12,734 nucleotides of DNA from Lichenicoccus sp964235615. Lineage in GTDB: Bacteria > Pseudomonadota > Alphaproteobacteria > Acetobacterales > Acetobacteraceae. The number at the start of each line of letters is the position of its first letter. Within the stretch, counting starts at the first letter, position 1. Both the position numbers and the translations under genes were made by a program. Shown here one piece after another: positions 1 to 6,538 of the stretch. The DNA lies in NCBI GenBank assembly GCA_964235615.1, contig CAXSEE010000126.1, positions 1 through 12,734 of the forward strand. The letters run 5' to 3'. The notes below the pieces were generated by a model. The model was not told the DNA's origin, made no database searches, and saw only the letters and a program-made list of their open reading frames with translations.

Positions 1-989
1 TAATCCTCGGCCATGCGGCGCGCGGTGAAGCGCGTCTCGAAGCGGCTGCGAATCGCCTCCGTCGTGGTCTCGCCGAGGCGGGCCACCGCGCTGATCGCGC
101 CGGTCTCGTCCTCGACGATGAAGCCGGTCAGGCCGTCCTCGATGATCTCGGAGACCGAGCCGCGGTTGAACGCGATCACCGGGGTGCCGCAGGCCATCGC
201 CTCGATCATCACCAGGCCGAACGGCTCGGGCCAGTCGATCGGCATCAGCAGACCGCGTGCGCCGGAGAGGAAGTCGGGCTTCTGGCTGTCGCTGATCTCG
301 CCGATCAGCTCGACGCCGTCGCCCAGCATCGGCCGGATCACGTGCTCGAAATACTCGGTGTCCACGCGGTCGATCTTGGCCGCGATCTTGAGCTTGATGC
401 CGCTTGCGCGCGCGATGCGGATCGCCTTGTCGGCGCCCTTCTCGGGGCAGATCCGTCCCAGGAACGCCAGATAGTCACGCGCACTCGGCTGCGGGGTCAG
501 CAGGTCCTTGGGCAGGCCGTGATGGACCGTGCGCACGAAGTTCGCCTGCGGCAACGGACGGCGCTGGCTGTCCGAGATCGAGACCACGGGCACCTTGTTG
601 AATGCGTTGAACACCGGCTGCAGCTCGGGCAGGTCCAGGCGGCCGTGCATGGTGGTCACGAAGGGGACATTCTGGCGGCTGAAGAAGGAGAACGGCCAAT
701 AGTCCATGTGGAAATGCAGCACGTCGAAGTCTTCGAGACGACGGGCGACATGCTCCAGCATGAGCATATGCGGCGCGATCGGATCACGGATTGCCGGATC
801 CAGCCGTAGCGCGCGTGGCCAGGAAGCGTGCAGGTCGGCGTTGGTGACGCTGTCGCCGCTGGCGAACAGGGTGACGTCGTGACCGAGGTTGACGAGCTCT
901 TCGGTCAGGAAGGAGACAACACGCTCAGTGCCCCCATAAAGCTTGGGCGGGACGGCTTCGTGCAGGGGGGCAACCTGGGCGATTCGCAT
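1..989 (-). CDS. Family 4 glycosyltransferase, C-terminus cut by window edge
   Basis: The minus-strand frame is open from an ATG at 989 to the left edge, giving 329 complete residues. A GGAG at 1002-999 lies nine bases before the ATG and fixes the start. The product is a GT-B fold retaining glycosyltransferase that would move a sugar from a nucleotide-sugar donor to an unknown acceptor in the cytoplasm. The N-terminal domain opens with MRIAQVAPLHE and a glycine-rich KLYGGTERVV loop (residues 16-25), as in GT4 proteins that start with an acceptor-binding loop. The C-terminal domain begins near residue 172 (DYLAFLGRICPEKG). It carries the donor-site E-x7-E motif, Glu255 to Glu263 in EPFGLVMIEAMACGTPVIA, followed by GSVSEIIEDGLTGFIV. 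Only the last helices should be missing. It is divergent from the ABC exporter, with 260 bases between the two starts. The acceptor, and any link to exopolysaccharide or lipid glycosylation, cannot be read from the sequence. Confidence 0.9.
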   Translation of the reverse strand, partial: MRIAQVAPLHEAVPPKLYGGTERVVSFLTEELVNLGHDVTLFASGDSVTNADLHASWPRALRLDPAIRDPIAPHMLMLEHVARRLEDFDVLHFHMDYWPFSFFSRQNVPFVTTMHGRLDLPELQPVFNAFNKVPVVSISDSQRRPLPQANFVRTVHHGLPKDLLTPQPSARDYLAFLGRICPEKGADKAIRIARASGIKLKIAAKIDRVDTEYFEHVIRPMLGDGVELIGEISDSQKPDFLSGARGLLMPIDWPEPFGLVMIEAMACGTPVIAFNRGSVSEIIEDGLTGFIVEDETGAISAVARLGETTTEAIRSRFETRFTARRMAED

Positions 990-1093
990 AAAGATAGGCT
1001 CCACTGTTTCTGCAATAATGGTTAGACAGCGTGATCACGGCAATTTATGGGCAATGTTCGGGTTTCTTCGCGTCCGACCGGATTTGGCGCAAA

Positions 1094-1107
1094 GGTTCTC
1101 GTGAACC
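1094..1107. promoter_or_regulatory. Perfect 5-bp inverted repeat in a divergent intergenic region
   Basis: GGTTC (1094-1098), a four-base centre TCGT, and GAACC (1103-1107) form a perfect inverted repeat between the divergent glycosyltransferase and ABC exporter genes. It lies 105 bases from the first start codon and 143 bases from the second. It could be an operator or a small hairpin. Arms of five bases occur by chance fairly often, so the call is weak. Confidence 0.2.
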
Positions 1108-1154
1108 AGCCGGAACGTCATGGGTTACCGCCACGCAACCGCGAGCCAGCGCCC

Positions 1155-1240
1155 GCGGCTCTCGCATCCAGTTACCCGCGGCTCTCGCATCCAGTTACCC
1201 GCGGCTCTCGCATCCAGTTATCCGCGGCTCACGCATCAGG
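1155..1240. repeat. 23-bp tandem repeat, 3.7 copies
   Basis: The unit starts GCGGCTCTCGCATCCAGTTA and ends with CCC. It occurs at 1155-1177 and 1178-1200 as identical copies, at 1201-1223 with one change near its end (TCC), and as a degenerate partial copy at 1224-1240 (GCGGCTCACGCATC, then AGG). The period is exactly 23 bases, with no spacer between copies. The array ends ten bases before the ATG of the ABC exporter, so it forms the sequence immediately upstream of that gene, and the AGG of the last copy is part of a possible ribosome binding site. The unit contains the palindrome CCGCGG at each junction. Near-identical copies suggest recent expansion by slippage. Confidence 0.9.
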
Positions 1241-1249
1241 TAGAGAAGC

Positions 1250-3058
1250 ATGTTAACCCAGCCAGGCGAGAAAACGGTCACGGTCTCGGACGCCGATCTG
1301 GTCAAGCTGGCAAGCCAGCCGATGGCCTTCATGTTCCGCTACGTCATGCGCCACAAGCTCCCGCACGCGTTGATCATGCTCTCGGTCATCGTCGCGGTCG
1401 GTTGCGCGGTCGGCTCGTCCTATGCGGTCAACTTCCTGGTCGACACGCTCAACAGCGCCAAGGACGGCAGGATGGGACCGGTGTGGAAGGCCGTGGGGCT
1501 GCTCGGCGGCCTGATCGCCTTCGACAACATGGCCTGGCGGGTGGGGGGGTGGATCTCGACCCATGCCTTCGTGACCGTGACCGGCGACCTGCGGCGTGAC
1601 CTGTTCCGCCATCTGACCGGTCACGCGCCGTCCTATTTCGCCGACCGCATGCCCGGCACCTTGGCCGGACGCATCTCGTCGACCTCGACGGCCATGTTCA
1701 CGCTGGAGAACCTGACCTTCTGGAACGTGCTGCCGCCCTGCCTGAACGTCGCCTTCTCGATCCTGCTGATGATCATCGTCAGCCCGCTGATGGCCGGCGT
1801 GCTGGTGGTGCTGGCGGCCATCCTGTCCTGGCTGATGTTCCGCCTCGCCGCCGGCGGCCGGCCGCTGCATCACCGCTATGCCACCGAGGCCGCGCGCGTC
1901 GACGGCGAGCTGCTCGACGTCATCAACAACATGCCCCTGGTTCGCGCGTTCGGCGCCACCCATCGCGAGCGCCGCCGCTTCGGCGAGCGGATGAAGATCG
2001 AGATGAGCTGGCGCGGCCGCTCGCTGCGCTACCTGGAGAAGCTGCGCCTGGTCCATGCCGGCCTGACCGCTATCCTCACCGCCGGGCTGCTGATCTGGGC
2101 GATCCTGCTGTGGAAGGCGCACCAGGCCAGCGTCGGCGAGGTGGTCATGGTGACCACGCTCGGCTTCATGATCCTGCACGGCACCCGCGACCTCGCCGTC
2201 GCCCTGGTCGAGACCATCCAGCACGTCGCCCGCCTGTCCGAGGCGCTCGGCACGCTGCTGCTGCCGCACGACATGCCCGACGCCCACGACGCCACCGGCT
2301 TCCATGGTCCGCCGAGAGGCGAGGTGGTGTTCGACCGGGTCACCTATGCCTATCCCGGCGGCAGCCCGATCCTGGACGGGTTCGATTTCAAGGTCGAGGC
2401 CGGCACGCGCGTCGGCCTGGTGGGCCGCTCGGGCTCGGGCAAGACAACGGTGCTCGCCCTGCTGCAACGGCTCCGCTACATCCAGGGCGGGCGCATCCTG
2501 ATCGACGGCAAGGAGCTCGGCCGGCTGACCGAGGACGCGTTGCGGTCGGTGATCTCGGTGGTGCCGCAGGATGTCTCGCTGTTCCATCGCAGCGTCATGG
2601 AGAATATCCGCTACGGCAAGCCGGAAGCCTCAGACGAGGAGGTCGAGGCGGCGGCCAAGGCAGCCGAGTGCCAGGACTTCATCGAAGCGATGCCGGAAGG
2701 CTTCGCCACCCAGGTCGGCGACCGCGGCGTCAAGTTGTCCGGCGGCCAGCGGCAGCGGCTGGCCATCGCCCGGGCCTTCCTGCGCAACGCGCCGATACTG
2801 CTGCTGGACGAAGCGACCAGCGCGCTTGACTCGGAAAGTGAGTTAAGGGTGCAGGAAGCGCTCGACCGGCTGATGGTCGGACGCACCGTGATCGCGGTGG
2901 CCCATCGGCTGTCCACCTTGCGGGACTTCGACCGGATAATCGTCATGCAGTCCGGAAAAGTGCTCCAGGACGGCGCTCCGGGTGATCTGGAGCGTGTCGA
3001 CGGACCCTATCGGGACCTGTTGAGCCTTCAATCCGTCACTCTCGAGGCAGTCGATTGA
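1250..3058 (+). CDS. MsbA-like ABC exporter half-transporter
   Basis: This 602-residue protein is a permease fused to an ATPase, the usual size for an ABCB-type half-transporter that works as a homodimer in the inner membrane. Hydrophobic segments are seen near residues 38-64, 83-100, 165-200 and 270-310, consistent with six membrane helices. The ATPase domain (from about residue 350) is complete: Walker A GRSGSGKTT 392-400 with Lys398, Q-loop Gln440 (VVPQDVSLF), signature LSGGQ 496-500, Walker B LLLDEATSALD with Asp520 and Glu521, and switch His552 (AHRLST). All catalytic residues are present, so it should be active. The ATG at 1250 has an AGG nine bases upstream and directly follows the tandem repeat. 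Substrate is unknown; the family moves lipids, glycolipids, peptides or drugs. The divergent glycosyltransferase makes a lipid-linked sugar possible, but that is inference. Confidence 0.92.
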   Translation: MLTQPGEKTVTVSDADLVKLASQPMAFMFRYVMRHKLPHALIMLSVIVAVGCAVGSSYAVNFLVDTLNSAKDGRMGPVWKAVGLLGGLIAFDNMAWRVGGWISTHAFVTVTGDLRRDLFRHLTGHAPSYFADRMPGTLAGRISSTSTAMFTLENLTFWNVLPPCLNVAFSILLMIIVSPLMAGVLVVLAAILSWLMFRLAAGGRPLHHRYATEAARVDGELLDVINNMPLVRAFGATHRERRRFGERMKIEMSWRGRSLRYLEKLRLVHAGLTAILTAGLLIWAILLWKAHQASVGEVVMVTTLGFMILHGTRDLAVALVETIQHVARLSEALGTLLLPHDMPDAHDATGFHGPPRGEVVFDRVTYAYPGGSPILDGFDFKVEAGTRVGLVGRSGSGKTTVLALLQRLRYIQGGRILIDGKELGRLTEDALRSVISVVPQDVSLFHRSVMENIRYGKPEASDEEVEAAAKAAECQDFIEAMPEGFATQVGDRGVKLSGGQRQRLAIARAFLRNAPILLLDEATSALDSESELRVQEALDRLMVGRTVIAVAHRLSTLRDFDRIIVMQSGKVLQDGAPGDLERVDGPYRDLLSLQSVTLEAVD

Positions 3059-3062
3059 GGAA

Positions 3063-3113
3063 AAGCATCATCAAATGCTTGTGATCTGAGCGTTTTGATA
3101 CCATAATAATATC
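3063..3113. promoter_or_regulatory. AT-rich upstream region of the GntR gene with an inverted repeat
   Basis: The 104-base gap between the ABC exporter and the GntR regulator is unusually AT-rich for this window. It holds AAGCAT (3063-3068), a six-base spacer, and ATGCTT (3075-3080), a perfect 6-bp inverted repeat. It also holds GATA (3097-3100) facing TATC (3110-3113) across an ATAATAA stretch. The placement suits a promoter and an autoregulatory operator of the downstream regulator. The first repeat is not followed by a T run, so it does not look like a terminator. No clear -35/-10 pair can be fixed by eye. Confidence 0.3.
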
Positions 3114-3150
3114 GTTCTGGCCGCAGCACTCCGCGAAGCCGGTTTCAGCC

Positions 3151-3156
3151 GGAGGA
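3151..3156 (+). promoter_or_regulatory. Strong ribosome binding site deciding the GntR start
   Basis: GGAGGA lies seven bases (counted from GGAGG) before the ATG at 3163. It is the best Shine-Dalgarno match near this gene and supports the long start over the internal ATG at 3301, which has only GGGG directly before it. Confidence 0.7.
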
Positions 3157-3162
3157 TCGCGT

Positions 3163-3963
3163 ATGAGTGTCATCATTTCGTCCGAACTTTCCATCCGACC
3201 CATGATCCTGGGTGCCGCTCCGATGCATCTGGCCGCCGACGCCGGCCTTGCCCAGTCCTCCGCCGCGACCTCCTTCCTGGAGCCGGGAATGGCGCTGGGG
3301 ATGACCTCGGCGGGACGCGAGAACCTGAGCCAGCGTGCCTATTTGCGAATCCGGTCATCGCTGATCCACAGCGAGTTGCGGCCCGGACAGAAACTGGTGC
3401 TGCGCCCTCTGGCGGCGGAGCTGCGGCTCAGCCCGACTCCGGTGCGGGAGGCGTTGCTGCGCCTGGTGTCGGAGCAGGCGCTGACCTTGGACGAGCGCGG
3501 TTCCGCCATCGTGCCGGTGATCGATCTCGAGGAGTTCCGCGAGATCATCGACATACGCTGCGACCTCGAAGGGCGTGCCGCCGCCCGTGCCGCGATACGG
3601 GCCAGCCCGTCGGAGGTCGAGCAGATCGTGACCCTGGTTCAGTCCTATCACTCCGCCGTGCAATCGAACGACCGGCCGGTCACGCTGAGCCGTAGTGCCG
3701 AGCTGCACCGCGTCATCTGCCGGGTCGCCCGCGCTCCGTTGATCCTGCGCATGCTCGAGGGGATCTGGATGCGGATCGGGCCGGTCTATGCCCTCAAGCT
3801 GGAACCTGCCTCGATACCGGTCATGGAGGGCGACCACCCTCACGACCAGCTTGTCGCCGCCCTTCGCCGTCATGACGGCGATGCAGCGCGAGCTGCGGCG
3901 ATCGCGGACGTGCGCGGGAGCTCCGACTGGCTTGAGCGTTCGTTGATCGGTGCGGTCGGCTAG
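3163..3963 (+). CDS. GntR family regulator, FadR/FCD type
   Basis: The 266-residue protein joins a winged helix-turn-helix (about 55-118) to an FCD effector domain (about 124-255). The DNA-binding part shows LRPGQKLVLRPLAAELRLS and the recognition helix SPTPVREALLRL (90-101), followed by the wing ERGSAIVPVI. FCD domains usually bind an organic acid or amino acid through a metal site. His182 (ELHRV) and His227 (HPHDQL) sit where two ligands are expected, but the usual Asp four residues before the first His is Ser178, so metal binding may be altered. The first 50 residues match nothing I know and are rich in Ala, Met and Ser; an internal ATG at residue 47 would give a standard-length protein, yet the strong GGAGG favours 3163. 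The gene lies between the ABC exporter and the lyase/oxygenase cluster and is a plausible regulator of the latter. Confidence 0.88.
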   Translation: MSVIISSELSIRPMILGAAPMHLAADAGLAQSSAATSFLEPGMALGMTSAGRENLSQRAYLRIRSSLIHSELRPGQKLVLRPLAAELRLSPTPVREALLRLVSEQALTLDERGSAIVPVIDLEEFREIIDIRCDLEGRAAARAAIRASPSEVEQIVTLVQSYHSAVQSNDRPVTLSRSAELHRVICRVARAPLILRMLEGIWMRIGPVYALKLEPASIPVMEGDHPHDQLVAALRRHDGDAARAAAIADVRGSSDWLERSLIGAVG

Positions 3964-4010
3964 ACGTTTGTCGGCCGAGGTCGAGGACTCGTCAGTGACG
4001 AAGACGCCGA

Positions 4011-4244
4011 TCATCGATACGCTCGTCTTGCCCAGTGGCTGGGCGGACAGCCAACGGTCCGGGTGAAGGCGGTGCTGAAGGCGCTGTTCGATTGAAAGCC
4101 GACAAGCAGCGCAATCTCCGTCACGCTACGCAATCCTCTTGCCAATTCGTCCTTGGCCACCGCCATCCGCCACCGCTGCAGATAGGCCATCGGTCCTACA
4201 CCGACGGTCTGGCTGAAGCGCGCGCTCAAGCCGGAACGCGAACT
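4011..4244 (-). pseudogene. Remnant of AraC family regulator, C-terminal DNA-binding end only
   Basis: The minus-strand frame from about 4244 to a TGA at 4013-4011 encodes the double helix-turn-helix end of an AraC/XylS regulator. Recognisable pieces are SRSGLSARFSQTVG and PMAYLQRWRM (first helix-turn-helix and linker), then VTEIALLVGFQSNSAFSTAF and TRTVGCPPSHW (second). The C-terminus is intact. Upstream of SSRSGL the frame stays open for about 40 more bases but no longer resembles AraC; it lacks the usual LA..AGM helix and the whole N-terminal effector domain, then meets a stop. No proper start codon serves it (the only in-frame candidate near the break is a TTG at 4229). I read it as the surviving tail of a regulator cut by a deletion near 4244, where an NTF2-like remnant begins on the other strand. 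Confidence 0.65.
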
Positions 4245-4398
4245 GGTTTCTTCAGCAGCATGATCAGGTGCTGGCAGAGTGGAGTCAGGTCAATCCGGAC
4301 GGATCCGAGTTCATAACAGCGCACAGCTATGCGCGCCTGAACGACGAAGGCCGTATTTCCCACTTGCCGGCTTCTGGAAGCCCTTCGATAAAGCTTGA
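4241..4398 (+). pseudogene. Remnant of NTF2/SnoaL-like protein, C-terminal end, frameshifted
   Basis: The plus-strand frame from 4241 reads NWFLQQHDQVLAEW, then NPDGSEFITAHSYARL and NDEGRISHL. This fits the last strands of an NTF2/SnoaL-like fold, where a 'DG...F....Y.RL..EGRI' pattern is common. Near 4361-4366 the reading shifts by one base, and the other frame continues AGFWKPFDKA to a TGA at 4396-4398, giving the expected 'EGRISHLAGFWKPF' ending. The N-terminal half is missing and there is no start codon. Family assignment is from pattern only. The following bases, 4399-4483, hold no gene I can support. Confidence 0.42.
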
Positions 4399-4483
4399 AC
4401 CTAGACTTGTTACAGCTACGTGAGGTTGAACCACAGCTTAATGAGCTACAGACCTTGGAGCCCGGCCTGAACTGCCAGGACCG

Positions 4484-4867
4484 TCAGGAGCCTCCAGCCT
4501 CCAGCGACACATGCGCCGCGACGATGCGCCATCCTTCCGGCATGCGGACCCAGCTCTGGCTTTGCCGTCCGATCCGGGTCTCGCCGTCGCGCTGGAATTC
4601 CGTGTCCGCGACGGCGAAGTCGCGTCCGAACGTCGAGATCACCGTCTTGAGCAGCCGGCGTTGCGGGGAGCCTCCTGGCCGCTGGCGGCGGAACTCCGTG
4701 ATTGCGTCATGGCCATATAGCCGCTCGCCGACCCCGTAGCGGAGCGTGAGCGGCGAGTTCCAGAACAGGCCGTCCAGGGTCGCGACATCATTCTCCATCA
4801 GGGCGGTTTCGTAAGCAGCGAAGGCTGCCGAAACTTCAGCCAACACATCCGGTTCGTTGACGTTCAT
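4484..4867 (-). CDS. hpxZ: HpxZ/AtzH-like small NTF2-fold protein
   Basis: This 127-residue protein matches the AtzH-like (DUF3225) family, often annotated as oxalurate catabolism protein HpxZ. Typical pieces are LDGLFWNSPLTLRYGVGE, then GHDAITEFRRQRPGG and the C-terminal GRQSQSWVRMPEGWRIVAAH. The ATG at 4867 is chosen because AAAGGGAC precedes it closely; the frame can be extended 12 codons to a TTG at 4903 without added homology. It lies 36 bases downstream of the lyase in the same direction, so the two are probably co-transcribed. In known systems AtzH/HpxZ proteins accompany amidase-type enzymes of s-triazine and purine (oxalurate) breakdown. None of those partners is in this window, so its role here is open. 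Size and fold would fit a small accessory or scaffold protein for the lyase, which is inference. Confidence 0.8.
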   Translation of the reverse strand: MNVNEPDVLAEVSAAFAAYETALMENDVATLDGLFWNSPLTLRYGVGERLYGHDAITEFRRQRPGGSPQRRLLKTVISTFGRDFAVADTEFQRDGETRIGRQSQSWVRMPEGWRIVAAHVSLEAGGS

Positions 4868-4903
4868 TCTGTCCCTTTCAGCACTAATCTCACGCGAATT
4901 CAA

Positions 4904-6406
4904 TCAGTCGCGCAGGACGGATATGACGATGCCGATGTCGAATATCGCGTCGCCCTCATGCCCGATCGGCAGCAGAGGCAGAAGCGTCTGGTACATCGGC
5001 CCGGTGCCCCGGCCCAGCTTCTCGGCTGGAATATCGCGACGGTGTATGGCCCAGGCGGCGCAGATCGCTTCCACGGCAAGCACGGTCCAGCCGGCGTCGA
5101 TCAGCTTCCCGAGCTGGGCGACCGCGAAGGGGGCACCGCCCGCCACATCCTCGACGCCGTCATCGAGCTGTCCGTGGAACAGCAGCGCGGCCGGGTTCGC
5201 CGCATAGCGTGCGGCCATGCTCGCCGCGGCGGCGATATGGCCGAGGTTGAGGAACTGCACGCCGCCGACCGGTCCCTCGACCCGCGCGAGCCCGGTCGGC
5301 AGGCCGGAGAAGGCCGGCCACTGGATCTTGTGGATACGCTCGGCCGCCGCCTCCAGCAGCTTCGCCAGCGACAGCCGCAATGCGTCGAGAGCGACGCTCA
5401 GCAGGGTGGTCTCCATGTTGCCGTGCGACACCACCTCGTCGGCCTCGACATCGACCAGCGGGTTGTCGACGCCGGCCTGCAGCTCGTCCTCCCAGATCGT
5501 TTCGGTCCAGGCCAGCGCCGCCTCGGTAGCACCATGGATCTGCGGCACGCAGCGGAAGCTGAGCGGGTCCTGCAGGAAGCGGGCCTCTCCAGGTTCGTGC
5601 AGGCGGCTGCCTTCCAGCTCGTGGCGGAGCCGGCGCCCCACCGCGATCTGGCCGGGCTGGCCACGGACCTGGTCCACCACCGCGCGCCACGAGCGCGGGT
5701 TGCCACGAAAACCCTCCAGCGAGAGCGCCGCGATCCGGTCCGCCATGAGCAGCATCCGGCGCGCGCCGGCGAGTTCCATCGCACCCTGCCCGAGGGTCAG
5801 GGCGTTGGAGTTGATCAGGGACAGCGCCTCCTTGGCCTGCAGCATCAGGTCCGCCTGGCGGTCGGCGGCACCCGGCCCGATCTGGCTGAGGGCGAGCTGG
5901 GCCATGCCGACGATGTCCGACGCGCCGACCGAGCTTCCCAGCAACGCCCGTGGCCGGTGGCCGGCATTCAGCCGCGCGACCATCCGCTCGACCAGGGCCG
6001 GCCGCACGCCGGAGCGGCCTCGCGCGAATTGCGAGATCTGGATGATCAGGGCGGCACGCAGCGTCGCGTCGGTGGCCGGCGCTCCAGGAGCGTGCGTGCC
6101 GTGCGCGCGCAGCATGCGGTTGTTGTAGCTGTCGAGCCTGTCCGGATCGAGCATGAAGTCCTTCTGGCTGCCGACCCCGGTGGTGATGCCGTAGGCGGGC
6201 GTCCCGGCGGCGGCGATCCGGTCGACCACGGCGCGCGCCTGCGCGATACGCTCCCAGGCCACCCCCGCCACGACCAGCACCGAACGGCTTGCCGTGGCCT
6301 CCTGCAGTTGGGCCAGGCTCAACCCGGTGCCGTCGATCAGCAGCGTCCGACCGGTCATGATCGGACCCGCGAGCGACGTGACGCTTGTCTCGGCGGCGTG
6401 GTTCAT
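4904..6406 (-). CDS. Aromatic amino-acid lyase (HAL/PAL family) homologue with variant MIO triad
   Basis: The 500-residue protein is a full-length member of the histidine/phenylalanine ammonia-lyase family, cytosolic tetramers that normally remove ammonia from an amino acid using the self-made MIO cofactor. Family landmarks are AYGITTGVG (Tyr72), NRMLRAHGTHAPG (His102), FARGRSGVR, LINSNALTLG (Asn199), QDPLSFRCVPQIHG (Arg285) and DNPLVDVEADEVVSHGN. The cofactor loop reads GSSVGASDIVGMAQ, so the triad is Ala162-Ser163-Asp164 instead of Ala-Ser-Gly. The usual DPYSLR tyrosine is Leu282. Other active-site positions look kept, including a Glu near 419. The ATG at 6406 has GGGAAG upstream; a GTG at 6442 and an ATG at 6358 are alternatives. 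It is divergent from the oxygenase across 132 bases and is followed by the HpxZ-like gene. Substrate is unknown; a histidase role is unlikely. Confidence 0.88.
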   Translation of the reverse strand: MNHAAETSVTSLAGPIMTGRTLLIDGTGLSLAQLQEATASRSVLVVAGVAWERIAQARAVVDRIAAAGTPAYGITTGVGSQKDFMLDPDRLDSYNNRMLRAHGTHAPGAPATDATLRAALIIQISQFARGRSGVRPALVERMVARLNAGHRPRALLGSSVGASDIVGMAQLALSQIGPGAADRQADLMLQAKEALSLINSNALTLGQGAMELAGARRMLLMADRIAALSLEGFRGNPRSWRAVVDQVRGQPGQIAVGRRLRHELEGSRLHEPGEARFLQDPLSFRCVPQIHGATEAALAWTETIWEDELQAGVDNPLVDVEADEVVSHGNMETTLLSVALDALRLSLAKLLEAAAERIHKIQWPAFSGLPTGLARVEGPVGGVQFLNLGHIAAAASMAARYAANPAALLFHGQLDDGVEDVAGGAPFAVAQLGKLIDAGWTVLAVEAICAAWAIHRRDIPAEKLGRGTGPMYQTLLPLLPIGHEGDAIFDIGIVISVLRD

Positions 6407-6450
6407 GGAGGCTTCCCGCGGATGCTGCAGGTGACGAGGCACGGATCATT

Positions 6451-6461
6451 CTGTATTACAG
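6451..6461. promoter_or_regulatory. Candidate GntR-type operator in the lyase/oxygenase divergent promoter
   Basis: CTGTATTACAG is a perfect inverted repeat with 5-base arms around a single T at 6456. It contains GTATTAC, which fits the general GntR family operator pattern of GT and AC half-sites around a short AT-rich centre. It lies 45 bases upstream of the lyase ATG and 78 bases upstream of the oxygenase ATG, so one bound regulator could control both units. The GntR/FCD gene at 3163 is the obvious candidate. I found no second copy in the window. Confidence 0.42.
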
Positions 6462-6497
6462 GAATTTGCTTCCGGAGAAATATTTGTTCCTGCCGCC

Positions 6498-6507
6498 GAG
6501 ACGTCTC
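6498..6507. promoter_or_regulatory. Perfect 10-bp palindrome upstream of the oxygenase
   Basis: GAGACGTCTC is a perfect palindrome 32 bases before the oxygenase ATG, in the same divergent region as the GntR-like site. It could be a second operator or part of the 5' untranslated region. A 10-base perfect palindrome is only mildly surprising in GC-rich DNA. Confidence 0.22.
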
Positions 6508-6538
6508 CTTGCATGGAATTGTAGGAATAACCGGACCC

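Noticed and set aside
1155..1240. CRISPR array
   Set aside because: The 23-bp units are directly adjacent with no unique spacers, and there are no cas genes. This is a simple tandem repeat.
1253..2587. A 444-codon open frame on the minus strand
   Set aside because: It is exactly antisense to the ABC exporter, whose Walker and signature motifs are intact. The translation is low-complexity, rich in Gln, Asp, His and Arg, as expected from GC-rich codon shadowing.
3063..3080. Intrinsic terminator after the ABC exporter
   Set aside because: The AAGCAT/ATGCTT stem is only six AT-rich pairs and is followed by GTGATCTGAG, not a T run. An operator or chance repeat is more likely.
4395..4739. Plus-strand open frame of 114 codons overlapping the HpxZ-like gene
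   Set aside because: Most of it is antisense to the HpxZ-like gene, which has family motifs; the plus-strand translation has none.
4904..6406. Ordinary histidine ammonia-lyase (hutH) in a hut operon
   Set aside because: The MIO triad is Ala-Ser-Asp, the DPYSLR Tyr is Leu, and there is no hutU, hutI, hutG or hutC neighbour.
4958..6538. Long plus-strand extension of the oxygenase frame (527 codons)
   Set aside because: It is antisense to the lyase, is rich in Arg, Gln and Gly, and shows no domain. The oxygenase homology begins at the ATG at 6539.
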